From the NCBI GenBank assembly GCA_902520385.1, contig CABYOB010000004.1:1-53660 (forward strand): a stretch of 53,660 nt of DNA. Reading direction: 5' to 3'. This DNA comes from an uncultured Bacteroidota bacterium (lineage in GTDB: Bacteria > Bacteroidota > Bacteroidia > Flavobacteriales > TMED113). Position numbers and translations under genes: made by a program. A model generated the notes under the pieces. It ran no database searches and was not told where the DNA came from. It saw only the letters and a list, made by a program, of their open reading frames with translations. Positions 1-9,032 of the stretch are shown piece by piece; within the stretch, counting starts at the first letter, position 1; each line of letters begins with the position of its first letter.

Positions 1-1
1 T

Positions 2-1927
2 GAGGATCTTGATAACATTGGAGCAGGCACATATGATGTAGTTGTAACAGATGTTAATGGATGTACAATTTCAGCAACTGTAGTTATTACAGAATCAGAA
101 GCAATGACATTAGTAGTTGATGAGGTTACTGAAGGCCCTCATGTTTTAGGTGATATTAACGATGGTTTTGGTTCTATTTCAATTACTGTTAATGGCGGTA
201 CAGGAAATTATACTTACGAGTGGACGGCTTCATTAGCTGATGGTACAACTACGTGGGAGAATGGTGATGATATAGATGGTTTATTTGCAGGTACATATTC
301 AGTGCTTGTAAGTGATGTTAATGGTTGTACAATTTCATCTGAAATAACAGTTCCTTTTTATACACCATCTGCATGGTCTGTAGAAGAAACAGATTGTACT
401 CATTCTATTGAAGTTCCTGTTAATGCTGATATAAGTATTGACAATGACGCAATTACTTATGGAGACTGGATTGCAGCTTCTTTAGATGGTCAAGTTGTTG
501 GTATGATGATGTGGAATTTAGAAGCGTCTACGATGACTATATTTAGCGAATCAACTTTAGTAGGTGATAATTTTGAATGGTTTATATGGAATGCTAACGT
601 AGCTAATGAAGATGGTTTCGGTGGTGATTCTGATGGTGCATATTACAGTGCAGAAGCAACTTATGATGATTCTTATCCTAACGAAGGAGATTTTGCTTGT
701 GGCGGATTAAGTAAAGTATTAGATATTGTTGCAAGAACTGTTTATATGCAACAAATTGACATTCAAGAAGGTTGGGGAATGTACTCTACATTTATTTCTC
801 CAGATGACGCTTCTTTAGAATCTGTATTAGTAGATATTGAGGGAGACCTTGTTATAATGAAGGATGAAGATGGTGATGTTTTTTGGCCAGATCTTGGTAT
901 TAATACAATAGGATCATTGATTGATGGAGAAGGTTATTCTATTAAAGCAGAGTCAGTAAATATGTTAGAAATTTCAGGGGATTTAATACCTTCTAATTTA
1001 CCAATATTTATGCCTGCTGGATGGAGCTTTATAGGTTATTTACATCAAGAGCCTGCAGATGCAGCTGGAATGATGTCTTCTCTAGTTGAAGCAAGTAATT
1101 TAATTATAATGAAGGATGGTGATGGTCAGGTATTTTGGCCTTTAATTAATGTGAATACTATTAGTGATGGCTCTGGTATGATGAATCCTGGTCAAGGTTT
1201 TGCTATAAAAGTAGGGACAGAGGTAGGGCCAGATGCCCCATTTAGTTATCCTGCTATAACTAATGCACAAAGAATTGGCTCACCTTCACCAACATATCCA
1301 TTGTATAATTATTCGAAAGCAATAAATACTGGAGATAATATGGTTATAGGTATTCCTTTGAATTCATGGAACAATATTCCTGAAGTTGGGGATGAAATTG
1401 CAGCATATAATTCGAAAGGAAATTTAGTTGGTAGTGTAACATTTAATGGAGAGTCAACTGCATTAACAGTTTGGGGAGATGATCCAACAACAGATTTTGT
1501 TGAAGGGTTATTAGAAGGAGAAAATGTTAAATTGGAAATTTGGAAAAAATCTGACAATTCAATTGAAACAATTAGTGTTGATAATTGGATTGAAGGAGGT
1601 GATGTTTATATATCTAATGGTATTGCAATTGCAGGTGATGTTAGATTTAATAAATCTATGGAAATGGGATATGAATTATATTCAAACTTCCCGAATCCAT
1701 TTGATTCACAAACTACAATAAGTTTCTTCGTTCCTGAAAATGGAAATGTTAGTGTAGCGGTTTATGATTTGGTAGGAAACATGGTTGAAGAATTAACTAA
1801 TACTAATTTTGAACCAGGTATGTATAATCTACTATTTAACGCTGAAAACCTTGCGCAAGGAACATATTTTGTGCGAATGCAAGCAGCGAATACTATTTTA
1901 ACAAAGAAAATGGATGTAGTAAAATAA
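2..1927 (+). CDS. T9SS-secreted SprB-repeat protein (5' partial)
   Basis: The reading frame is open from base 2, so the true start lies upstream and the track's ATG at 104 is internal. The first part holds at least one SprB/PKD-like adhesin repeat (a T-Y-E-W core followed by AGTYSVLVSDVNGCT), and the tail of a preceding repeat is visible before base 104. The middle contains two copies of a module with the core IMKDxDGxVFWP. The last ~80 residues form a type IX secretion sorting domain: SNFPNPF start, a YDLVGNMV strand and a basic KKMDVVK end. The protein should be exported through T9SS and attached at, or released from, the cell surface, probably as an adhesin-like protein. An intrinsic terminator follows. 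The exact role is unknown. Confidence 0.85.
   Translation, partial: EDLDNIGAGTYDVVVTDVNGCTISATVVITESEAMTLVVDEVTEGPHVLGDINDGFGSISITVNGGTGNYTYEWTASLADGTTTWENGDDIDGLFAGTYSVLVSDVNGCTISSEITVPFYTPSAWSVEETDCTHSIEVPVNADISIDNDAITYGDWIAASLDGQVVGMMMWNLEASTMTIFSESTLVGDNFEWFIWNANVANEDGFGGDSDGAYYSAEATYDDSYPNEGDFACGGLSKVLDIVARTVYMQQIDIQEGWGMYSTFISPDDASLESVLVDIEGDLVIMKDEDGDVFWPDLGINTIGSLIDGEGYSIKAESVNMLEISGDLIPSNLPIFMPAGWSFIGYLHQEPADAAGMMSSLVEASNLIIMKDGDGQVFWPLINVNTISDGSGMMNPGQGFAIKVGTEVGPDAPFSYPAITNAQRIGSPSPTYPLYNYSKAINTGDNMVIGIPLNSWNNIPEVGDEIAAYNSKGNLVGSVTFNGESTALTVWGDDPTTDFVEGLLEGENVKLEIWKKSDNSIETISVDNWIEGGDVYISNGIAIAGDVRFNKSMEMGYELYSNFPNPFDSQTTISFFVPENGNVSVAVYDLVGNMVEELTNTNFEPGMYNLLFNAENLAQGTYFVRMQAANTILTKKMDVVK
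748..1221 (+). repeat. Duplicated module inside the SprB-repeat protein
   Basis: Two diverged tandem copies occur, at about 748-960 and 1006-1221. Each has an xGWxxxxxxI start, an IMKDxDGxVFWP core, an xNTI segment and a GxGxxIK end. The match is at protein level; the DNA has diverged, which suggests an old duplication. Confidence 0.6.
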
Positions 1928-1951
1928 TTATACCCTAATTATGTTTTTAAA

Positions 1952-1985
1952 AATACCCCTTCTTTTTGAAAGGGGTATTTTTATA
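1952..1985 (+). terminator. Rho-independent terminator
   Basis: A perfect 10-bp stem (AATACCCCTT / AAGGGGTATT) with an 8-nt loop is followed by a T-rich run. It sits 24 bases after the stop of the T9SS gene and before the esterase start. Confidence 0.85.
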
Positions 1986-2008
1986 TATTTAAAGAAAAAT
2001 ATATTTAT

Positions 2009-3142
2009 ATGAAAAAATTCTCTCAAGTACTAATTATTCTAGTAACAGCAAATTTAGTTTTTTCACAAGTTCCTTGCGAAGGAAGATATAGTGAGGAAAT
2101 TTTTAATGACGTACAAGTAACAACAGTTACATACTCTGATGTTAATAATTTACAAATGGATATATATCAACCAGTTGGTGATTTGGAAACTAAAAGACCG
2201 CTTATAATTTTTGCTCATGGGGGAACATTTATTTTTGGTAGTAAGAATAATGCTACTGCAGTAGATTTTTGTGAAGCATTTGCAAAACGAGGCTATGTAA
2301 CAGCTTCAATTAATTATAGGCTTGCAAGTGATATAGTCGGCTTTCTACAACAATTTACCTACTACCAAGATACGGAAAGTGCATATGAAGTTGTTTTAAA
2401 TGCTACCATGGATGGGAAAGCAGCAATAAGATATTTTAGAAAAGATTTTTATGAAAATAATAATACCTATGGTATAGATCCAGATCAAATTTGGGCTGGA
2501 GGTAATTCAGCTGGTGGTGTTTTATTTTTACATGCTGGTCATGTATGGAGTATTGATGAATTTACGAATTCACTTGATGATAATAGAGCCTCTATTGCAC
2601 AAGACATTTTCGAAGAATTAGGTGGAATTGAGGGTAGTAGTGGTAACCCAGGATACTCTTCTTCTCTTTCAGGTGTAATAAGTTTAGCAGGCGCATTACA
2701 TAGGTCTGAATATGTAGACATGAATGATGTTCCAACAGTTTTTTGTCATGGAGATGCAGATGACACTGTTCCTTATGACTGCAATGGTTTTCAAAATAAC
2801 TCGAATTTTGATCAATTGTGTGGAGGTGGTGCATTATATCCTGAATTTAGCTCATTAGGATTAGGCACAGAGCTATTAACTTTTCCAAACGATGGGCATT
2901 GCCCTTGGTCATCTAGTTCATCTAAAATGGATCAAGTTATTTCTTTTGTTTCAGATTTTGTTTTTGAAAGAATTGAATGCGATGATCAGTTCTCTGCATT
3001 AAATGGTAGCTTAATGTCTTCACCGATTTTAATTAATCAAGTAAATTTATTAGGTAGATCATTTAATAATAGCGATAACGGATTTGTTTTTTCTATTTTT
3101 GAAAATGGCAAAGTGGAAAAAAAGTATATACTTAATAAGTGA
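2009..3142 (+). CDS. Secreted alpha/beta-hydrolase (carboxylesterase-like)
   Basis: This is a 377-residue protein with an N-terminal signal peptide ending in VFSQ. The esterase fold is supported by the oxyanion-hole HGG (70-72), a nucleophile elbow GNSAGG (Ser167), an acid in HGDADDTVP (Asp249 or Asp252) and a catalytic His in PNDGHCP (His297). It probably hydrolyses an ester or lipid outside the cytoplasm. The last ~35 residues (NLLGRS to KKYILNK) look like a short T9SS sorting tail, although the usual P-N-P start is missing. It has its own start behind a terminator and overlaps the 3' end of hflX by 11 bp in convergent orientation. The substrate cannot be read from the sequence. Confidence 0.8.
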   Translation: MKKFSQVLIILVTANLVFSQVPCEGRYSEEIFNDVQVTTVTYSDVNNLQMDIYQPVGDLETKRPLIIFAHGGTFIFGSKNNATAVDFCEAFAKRGYVTASINYRLASDIVGFLQQFTYYQDTESAYEVVLNATMDGKAAIRYFRKDFYENNNTYGIDPDQIWAGGNSAGGVLFLHAGHVWSIDEFTNSLDDNRASIAQDIFEELGGIEGSSGNPGYSSSLSGVISLAGALHRSEYVDMNDVPTVFCHGDADDTVPYDCNGFQNNSNFDQLCGGGALYPEFSSLGLGTELLTFPNDGHCPWSSSSSKMDQVISFVSDFVFERIECDDQFSALNGSLMSSPILINQVNLLGRSFNNSDNGFVFSIFENGKVEKKYILNK

Positions 3143-4295
3143 TTTTTTTGTAGGGGTACCTAATAGACTGCGCTTCACAAACTTTTTTATATAATAAATC
3201 CTTAAACTTATTAAGTGTTTTTTTATTTAAAGCAGATATAAAAACACTATTATTATTTGTTTTTTTCATCCACGTTTTTTCCCAATATGCAAGATCATAA
3301 TTTTCAAATCCCCACTCACTTAAATCATCAGATTCTTTTTTTGTGTATGAAAACAAATCTATTTTATTAAATACAATTATTTGGGGCTTTTCTAGAGCAC
3401 TAAGTTCTTTGAGTGTCTTATTCACGGACTTCATATGTTCTTCAAAATTAGGATTAGAAATATCCACCACATGTATTAAAATGTCTGACTCTCGGACTTC
3501 ATCTAAAGTGGATTTAAATGATTCAACTAATTGGGTTGGCAGTTTACGAATAAAACCCACAGTATCAGATAACAAGAAAGGAGTATTGTTTATGACTACC
3601 TTTTTCATTTTAGTGTCTAATGTTGCAAATAATTTATTTTCTGCTAAAACCTTTGATTTACTAATAATGTTCATTAATGTAGATTTGCCGACATTAGTAT
3701 ATCCAACTAAAGAAACTCTAATCATATCTTTTCTTTTTTTTCTTTGGGTTTCCATTTGAATATCAATTTTTTTTAGTTGTGATTTCAAAAGGCTAATCTT
3801 TTTTCTAATCACTCTTCTATCTGTTTCAATTTCTTTTTCACCAGGACCTTTCATTCCAATACCCCCTTTTTGCTTTGATAAGTGAGTCCAAAGATTAGTT
3901 AGTCTTGGTAAAAGATATTGGTATTGAGCTAATTCAACCTGTGTTCTTGAATATGCTGTAGATGCTCGAAATGCAAAAATATCTAAGATTAAATTTGTTC
4001 GGTCTAAAATTTTACAATTTAAAATTCTTTCTATATTTCGTAGTTGGGATGGGGATAATTCATCATCAAAAATAACAACATCAATTTTTTCTGATTCTAA
4101 AAAATCTTTTACTTCATTGATCTTACCTTTTCCAATAAAAGACTTACTATTTTTTTTTAACATTTTTTGTAAAACTTTTTTTTTGGTTTCTGCACCAGCA
4201 GTTAAGGCTAGAAATTCAAGTTCATTAATAGACTCAATTGCAATATTTTCTGGTTGATTTTGAGTTATTATTCCAATTAAAAGTGCTTTTTCCAA
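3132..4295 (-). CDS. hflX: GTPase HflX
   Basis: HflX is a ribosome-associated GTPase that rescues or splits stalled ribosomes. The 387-residue protein has the glycine-rich N-terminal HflX domain (SFIGKGK near 52-58), the family signature GMKGPGEKEIETDRR near 147-161, Walker A GYTNVGKS (198-205), DTVGF and NKID. The start codon is TTG: there is no ATG, and an in-frame TAA, the stop of the upstream gene, lies only three codons before it. The frame is therefore shared with the preceding membrane protein, separated by 9 bases, which implies co-transcription. The C-terminus overlaps the convergent esterase gene by 11 bp. Confidence 0.95.
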   Translation of the reverse strand: MEKALLIGIITQNQPENIAIESINELEFLALTAGAETKKKVLQKMLKKNSKSFIGKGKINEVKDFLESEKIDVVIFDDELSPSQLRNIERILNCKILDRTNLILDIFAFRASTAYSRTQVELAQYQYLLPRLTNLWTHLSKQKGGIGMKGPGEKEIETDRRVIRKKISLLKSQLKKIDIQMETQRKKRKDMIRVSLVGYTNVGKSTLMNIISKSKVLAENKLFATLDTKMKKVVINNTPFLLSDTVGFIRKLPTQLVESFKSTLDEVRESDILIHVVDISNPNFEEHMKSVNKTLKELSALEKPQIIVFNKIDLFSYTKKESDDLSEWGFENYDLAYWEKTWMKKTNNNSVFISALNKKTLNKFKDLLYKKVCEAQSIRYPYKKITY

Positions 4296-4304
4296 GATAA
4301 TATA

Positions 4305-4673
4305 TTATTTATCTTGTCGTGCCTGAATAAAACTTTTTATAAACACTACCATAGCAAAAATGGAAGAAATTAGCATTACGCCAATTCTAAAAAACCTTAC
4401 AATATTAAATGTTGCATCTGGTCCCGGGCAAAATGTTTTGTATAGTGGAAAAATGAGAGCTAATAAAATCATTAACGTAAGTAAAACAACAATGTGAGCA
4501 ATTATTTTGTTTTCTTTTTTCAATCCAAATGTCAGTAATAATATAATAAGCCCAAAAATAGGAGCAACTAATGCGGACTTGTTGATATCACCATCCATTG
4601 TTGCTATAAAACCCCAGGATCCAAATATTATTAGAATGATACTATTAATTAAACTAGCTTGATATGGTCTCAT
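4305..4673 (-). CDS. Small four-helix membrane protein, unknown
   Basis: The 122-residue protein has about four hydrophobic segments (near 9-26, 34-52, 58-76 and 92-114) and a short charged tail QARQDK. I do not recognise a family. It lies directly upstream of hflX on the same strand and in the same frame, 9 bases apart, so the two are probably one transcript. ATG start at 4673. The divergent amidohydrolase starts 67 bases away. Confidence 0.7.
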   Translation of the reverse strand: MRPYQASLINSIILIIFGSWGFIATMDGDINKSALVAPIFGLIILLLTFGLKKENKIIAHIVVLLTLMILLALIFPLYKTFCPGPDATFNIVRFFRIGVMLISSIFAMVVFIKSFIQARQDK

Positions 4674-4740
4674 AAAAAAATGTTTTTATATTTATCTACT
4701 AAATTAATCAATTTTACCCTAAGTTTAGGCCATTATAGTT

Positions 4741-7593
4741 ATGAAAAAAAAACTCATCTTTATTTTTTTATTTCCGCTTATATTTTTTGGCCAAGAAAAC
4801 TTCCCTATTAATGGCGTTAAACAAACAGCACAAGCAACTCACGCATTTATAAATGTAAATATTTATTTAAATTATAATGAGAAAATTGAAGATGCAACTT
4901 TAATTATAAAAAATGACAAAATATTAGATGTTGGAAAAAATATTAAAATACCTGCGGAATCTATAATTCATGACTTAACTAATTTTACTATTTGCCCATC
5001 ATTTATAGATATTTTCACAGATTACGGTCAATCCAATGAGATTAAAAATGAAAAAACCATAGGATCTTGGAATGAAGCCCTGAATATAGAATATAATGCA
5101 GTTAATAATTTTTATATAAATAATAATGAAGCCAAAGGTTTTATTAATTCTGGATTTGGGCTTGTCAACTCATTAAAAAGAGATGGAATTATTAGGGGAA
5201 CATCCACGTTAGTTTCATTAACTTATGAAAAACCAAATACATCTATTTTTTTAAGCAAGTCAGCTTTATGTATGTCGTTTAATAAAGGCAGCTCCCCACA
5301 ATCTTATCCTAATTCATTAATGGGCTCTATTGCACTTTTAAGACAAGCATATTATGATTTAGATTGGTATGAAAATGGCTCTACGGGTCATGATAATTCT
5401 TTAGAAGCCTTTAGTCAAAATAAAAATTTACCAAAGATATTTGAAGTTAGTGATTATCAGTCAATTTTTAGGGCTAATGAAATAGGTGAAGAGTTTGATG
5501 ATAATTATATAATTAAAACATCAGGAGATGAATATCAAAGAATTAAGGAGTTAAAAAATATAAATAGAAAATTAATAGTTCCTTTAAACTTCCCAAATAT
5601 TGATTTGCCAAATGATCCATATGAAAATTTAGAAACATCCGTAAAGCAATTAAAACATTGGGAGAGCGCGCCATTTAATGCATCTATATTATCAGAAAAT
5701 AACATACAAATTGCTTTTACAACTTTTGGGCAAAGTCCCACAGATTTTTTTAATAATTTGAAAACGGCTATTTCGTGTGGCCTATCTCAGAAAAGTGCTT
5801 TAAAAGCTTTAACCTATAATCCTGCAAAATTCTTAAAAGTATATAATCAAGTTGGATCTATAGCTAAAGGAAAAAAAGCAAATTTTATAATTTTTAGTGG
5901 CGATTTGTTTTCAAAAGATTTTTTAATATATGAAAATTGGATTAATGGAAAAAAGCATGAAATAAATAATAAGAATATTGTAAAATTATTAGGTAATCAT
6001 TCATTATTTGTAGATGAAAAAGAGATTGGAGACATTCAGTTTAATCTTGCAAACAAAAAGTTGGTTGGAAAATTTTCAGGTGATAGTTTAGAAAAAAGAT
6101 TTTTAACTAATATAGAATTAGTTGGTGATAGAATTTCTTTTTCACAAAAGAATAATTTGTATAGCGGCATTTTTGAATCAGACATTTTTGGTGAGATGAG
6201 GGACTCCTTGAGTGATTGGAGAAATTGGAGATTAGTAAAAAATAATAGAAAGACTCAGTCAGTAAAAAGCCCAGGAATAAAACAAAAAGATAGTGTAGAA
6301 ATTTTGTTTCCAAATATGGCCTATGGTTTAAAAGAACAACCTAAAAGAGAGTCGCTATTATTTAAAAACGCAACTGTTTGGACTAATGAGTCTAGGGGTA
6401 TTATTCAAAACTGTGATGTTGCTATAGAAAGGGGTAAAATTATTGCAGTAGGAAAAAAAATCAAAAAAAGTATTTTTAGAAACTCTAAAGATGTTAGGGT
6501 TATTGATGCGTCAGGAAAACATATTACCTCTGGTATAATTGATGAGCATTCCCATATAGCAATAAGTAAAGGTGTTAATGAGGGGACTCAGGCTATAACA
6601 TCTGAGGTTAGAATAGGAGATGTTATTAATGCAAATGATATAAATATATATAGGCAACTAGCTGGGGGCGTTACAGTGGCTCAGTTATTACACGGCTCTG
6701 CGAATCCAATAGGTGGTCAATCAGCAATTATTAAATTGAGATGGGGGCAGTCAGCTGAAAAATTAAAGTTCTTAAAATCAAAACCTTTTATCAAATTTGC
6801 CTTAGGGGAAAATGTAAAGCAATCTAATTGGGGCGGGCGGCATAAAACTAGATTTCCTCAAACAAGAATGGGCGTTGAACAAATCATGTATGATGCGTTT
6901 AGCAGAGCAAAAGAATATGAATATAATATTAAAAATTATAAAAAAAATAAAACATTAAAGCCAAGAAAAGATCTAGAGCTAGATGCGCTAGTTGAGATAT
7001 TAAATAAAAAAAGATTTATTACGTGCCATTCCTATGTTCAATCCGAAATAAATATGTTAATTAATTTAGCCGAAGCCTTTGATTTTAAAGTCAACACATT
7101 TACTCATGTATTAGAAGGTTATAAAGTGGCAGATAAATTAAAAAAACATGGCGCAAGTGCATCTACTTTTTCTGATTGGTGGGCATATAAGTATGAGGTT
7201 AATGATGCTATTCCTCATAATGCATCAATTTTGAACAAAATGGGTGTTAATACAGCTATAAACTCGGATGATGCAGAAATGGGAAGAAGGCTAAATCAAG
7301 AAGCGGCCAAAATGGTTAAATATGGCAACACATCACAAGAAGATGCTTGGAAAATGATTACATTAAACCCTGCTAAAATGTTACAAATAGATAAATATGT
7401 TGGAAGTCTTCGAAAAAATAAAGATGCTGATATTGTGGTTTGGTCAGATAACCCATTATCTATTTATTCAATAGTTGAGGCAACTTATGTGGACGGGAGG
7501 TGTTATTTTTCTGTTCCAAAAGATAAAGAACATAGAACTTACATTCGTGAAGAAAGAAATAGAATATTAAATAAATTAATGAATAAAAATTAA
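4741..7593 (+). CDS. Exported tandem amidohydrolase-family protein
   Basis: The 950-residue protein has a signal peptide ending in FFGQ and two amidohydrolase (imidazolonepropionase/urease superfamily) halves. The C-terminal half keeps the metal site: HSH at 603-605, His763, His789 and Asp843 in NSDD. It also has the TLNPAKML helix that ends such domains. The N-terminal half has the beta-sandwich segments and a second xYNPAKFL helix, but where HxH should stand it reads IDIFTDYG, so it looks catalytically dead. The enzyme probably cleaves an amide, for example a dipeptide or cyclic amide, in the periplasm. It is followed after 1 base by a second family member and is surely co-transcribed with it. 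Confidence 0.85.
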   Translation: MKKKLIFIFLFPLIFFGQENFPINGVKQTAQATHAFINVNIYLNYNEKIEDATLIIKNDKILDVGKNIKIPAESIIHDLTNFTICPSFIDIFTDYGQSNEIKNEKTIGSWNEALNIEYNAVNNFYINNNEAKGFINSGFGLVNSLKRDGIIRGTSTLVSLTYEKPNTSIFLSKSALCMSFNKGSSPQSYPNSLMGSIALLRQAYYDLDWYENGSTGHDNSLEAFSQNKNLPKIFEVSDYQSIFRANEIGEEFDDNYIIKTSGDEYQRIKELKNINRKLIVPLNFPNIDLPNDPYENLETSVKQLKHWESAPFNASILSENNIQIAFTTFGQSPTDFFNNLKTAISCGLSQKSALKALTYNPAKFLKVYNQVGSIAKGKKANFIIFSGDLFSKDFLIYENWINGKKHEINNKNIVKLLGNHSLFVDEKEIGDIQFNLANKKLVGKFSGDSLEKRFLTNIELVGDRISFSQKNNLYSGIFESDIFGEMRDSLSDWRNWRLVKNNRKTQSVKSPGIKQKDSVEILFPNMAYGLKEQPKRESLLFKNATVWTNESRGIIQNCDVAIERGKIIAVGKKIKKSIFRNSKDVRVIDASGKHITSGIIDEHSHIAISKGVNEGTQAITSEVRIGDVINANDINIYRQLAGGVTVAQLLHGSANPIGGQSAIIKLRWGQSAEKLKFLKSKPFIKFALGENVKQSNWGGRHKTRFPQTRMGVEQIMYDAFSRAKEYEYNIKNYKKNKTLKPRKDLELDALVEILNKKRFITCHSYVQSEINMLINLAEAFDFKVNTFTHVLEGYKVADKLKKHGASASTFSDWWAYKYEVNDAIPHNASILNKMGVNTAINSDDAEMGRRLNQEAAKMVKYGNTSQEDAWKMITLNPAKMLQIDKYVGSLRKNKDADIVVWSDNPLSIYSIVEATYVDGRCYFSVPKDKEHRTYIREERNRILNKLMNKN

Positions 7594-7594
7594 G

Positions 7595-8905
7595 ATGTTA
7601 AAATTAATATTTTTTATAACTTTTTCGTACTCAATTTTTTCTCAAGAAAAAATCATTGAAGATACAGATAGATATATTTTGGTTGGAGGGTTTGCTCATA
7701 TTGGGAATGGAGAAGTTATAGAAAATTCAACAATAATAATTGAAGGTGAGAAAATAGTGGCCATAGGGCCTTCGGATTTGGTAATCGTTAATAAAGAGAG
7801 AGGAAAAACGTATGATTTAAGTGGAAAGCATATTTACCCTTCTTTTATTTTACCAAATACAACGTTAGGATTAGTAGAAATTGATGCGGTAAGAGCAACA
7901 AGAGATGAAAGAGAAACAGGTGACTTAAATCCGAATGTTCGGTCTCAAATAGCATATAATACAGAATCTATAGTTTCTAGTACAGTTAGAACAAATGGAA
8001 TACTAATAGTACAGATTACCCCAAGAGGAGGTTTGATATCAGGAACATCATCTTTAATGAAATTAGATGGTTGGAATTGGGAAGATGCAACCTATTTAAA
8101 GGATGATGGAATACATTTAAACTGGCCAGAGTTACACGACTTTCATTATCATGGTCATAGTCATGTTTTTACGGCCTCAGATAATTCCGTTGAAAATGAA
8201 GAAAAGGAGGATGTTCTGAAATCACTAAGCATTTTAAGTTCGTTATTTAATGAAGCTAAAAAATATTCTAAAATAAAAAATAAGCATATTGATTTACGTT
8301 TACAATCGTTGCAAGATTTGTTCAATGGAAATAAAACATTATATATTCATGTAAATGGAGCAAATGGTATAAAAGAGTCAGTATTATTTGCAAAAAAAAA
8401 TAATGTCAAAAAAATTGTTTTGGTAGGGGCGTCAGAATCTTGGAGGGTAACAGATTTTATCTCTTCAAATAATATTCCAGTTATTTTGGGTAGATTACAT
8501 AGTTTGCCAAATTATACTGAAGACGATATTGACCAACCATATAAAACTCCTAAAATATTACAAGAATCAGGTATTCTTTTTTGTTTAGATTATTCAGGAG
8601 ATATGCCTAGAATGGGATCAAGAAACTTGCCATTTTTGGCTGGGACAGCAGCGGCTTACGGCCTAAACAAAGAAGAGGCATTACAACTTATAACGTTAAA
8701 TACAGCAAAAATTTTGGGAATAGATAATAGAACAGGATCCCTTGAAACCGGTAAAGAAGCAAATTTATTTATTTCTACAGGCGATGCCTTGGATATGATT
8801 TCACATAATGTTGAAATGCTATTTTTAATGGGTAAAAAGGTATCACTAGACAACCATCAAACTAAACTTTATAAAAAATTTTCTGATAAGTTTGACATAA
8901 AATAA
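7595..8905 (+). CDS. Exported amidohydrolase-like protein, probably non-catalytic
   Basis: The 436-residue protein has a signal peptide ending in IFSQ and an amidohydrolase fold: an N-terminal GxIVAIGP-type strand, DLSGKHIYPSFI, and LNTAKILGID followed by GSLETGKEANLF. The HxH metal motif expected after YPSFI is replaced by LPNTTLGL, and I see no full set of zinc ligands. A His-rich loop (HDFHYHGHSH) near residues 184-193 might bind metal. It starts 1 base after the larger amidohydrolase, so the two probably act as a pair, perhaps as heteromeric subunits. A strong palindromic terminator follows. Confidence 0.8.
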   Translation: MLKLIFFITFSYSIFSQEKIIEDTDRYILVGGFAHIGNGEVIENSTIIIEGEKIVAIGPSDLVIVNKERGKTYDLSGKHIYPSFILPNTTLGLVEIDAVRATRDERETGDLNPNVRSQIAYNTESIVSSTVRTNGILIVQITPRGGLISGTSSLMKLDGWNWEDATYLKDDGIHLNWPELHDFHYHGHSHVFTASDNSVENEEKEDVLKSLSILSSLFNEAKKYSKIKNKHIDLRLQSLQDLFNGNKTLYIHVNGANGIKESVLFAKKNNVKKIVLVGASESWRVTDFISSNNIPVILGRLHSLPNYTEDDIDQPYKTPKILQESGILFCLDYSGDMPRMGSRNLPFLAGTAAAYGLNKEEALQLITLNTAKILGIDNRTGSLETGKEANLFISTGDALDMISHNVEMLFLMGKKVSLDNHQTKLYKKFSDKFDIK

Positions 8906-8924
8906 ACTAATTATTTAATAGATT

Positions 8925-8952
8925 AAAAAGAGGGCAATTGCCCTCTTTTTTT
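8925..8952 (+). terminator. Palindromic intrinsic terminator
   Basis: A perfect inverted repeat built on AAAGAGGGCAATTGCCCTCTTT is followed by more Ts. It ends the amidohydrolase transcript. The A-rich left arm could also let it work in reverse. Confidence 0.85.
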
Positions 8953-8969
8953 ATGTCTAAAAAAAAGTT

Positions 8970-8985
8970 TGGCACGGCATTTGAT
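8970..8985 (+). promoter_or_regulatory. Sigma-54 (RpoN)-like -24/-12 promoter
   Basis: TGGCACG-N4-TTGAT matches the -24/-12 consensus TGGCACG-N4-TTGCW at all but one key position. Transcription would start near 8995. That makes the ATG at 9033, not 9000, the sensible start of the next gene, with a leader of about 37 nt. Confidence 0.6.
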
Positions 8986-9032
8986 TTAAAGAGAGATGTA
9001 TGAAATCAAAGTTTAATTTAAATAATAATATT

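Noticed and set aside
1309-1557. Minus-strand and alternative-frame ORFs inside the T9SS gene and other long genes
   Set aside because: They lie entirely within strong coding frames and show no family motifs or start signals.
9000-9032. Longer start of the WxxGxW protein
   Set aside because: It would put 11 polar residues before the signal peptide and lies about 5 bases from the predicted sigma-54 start.
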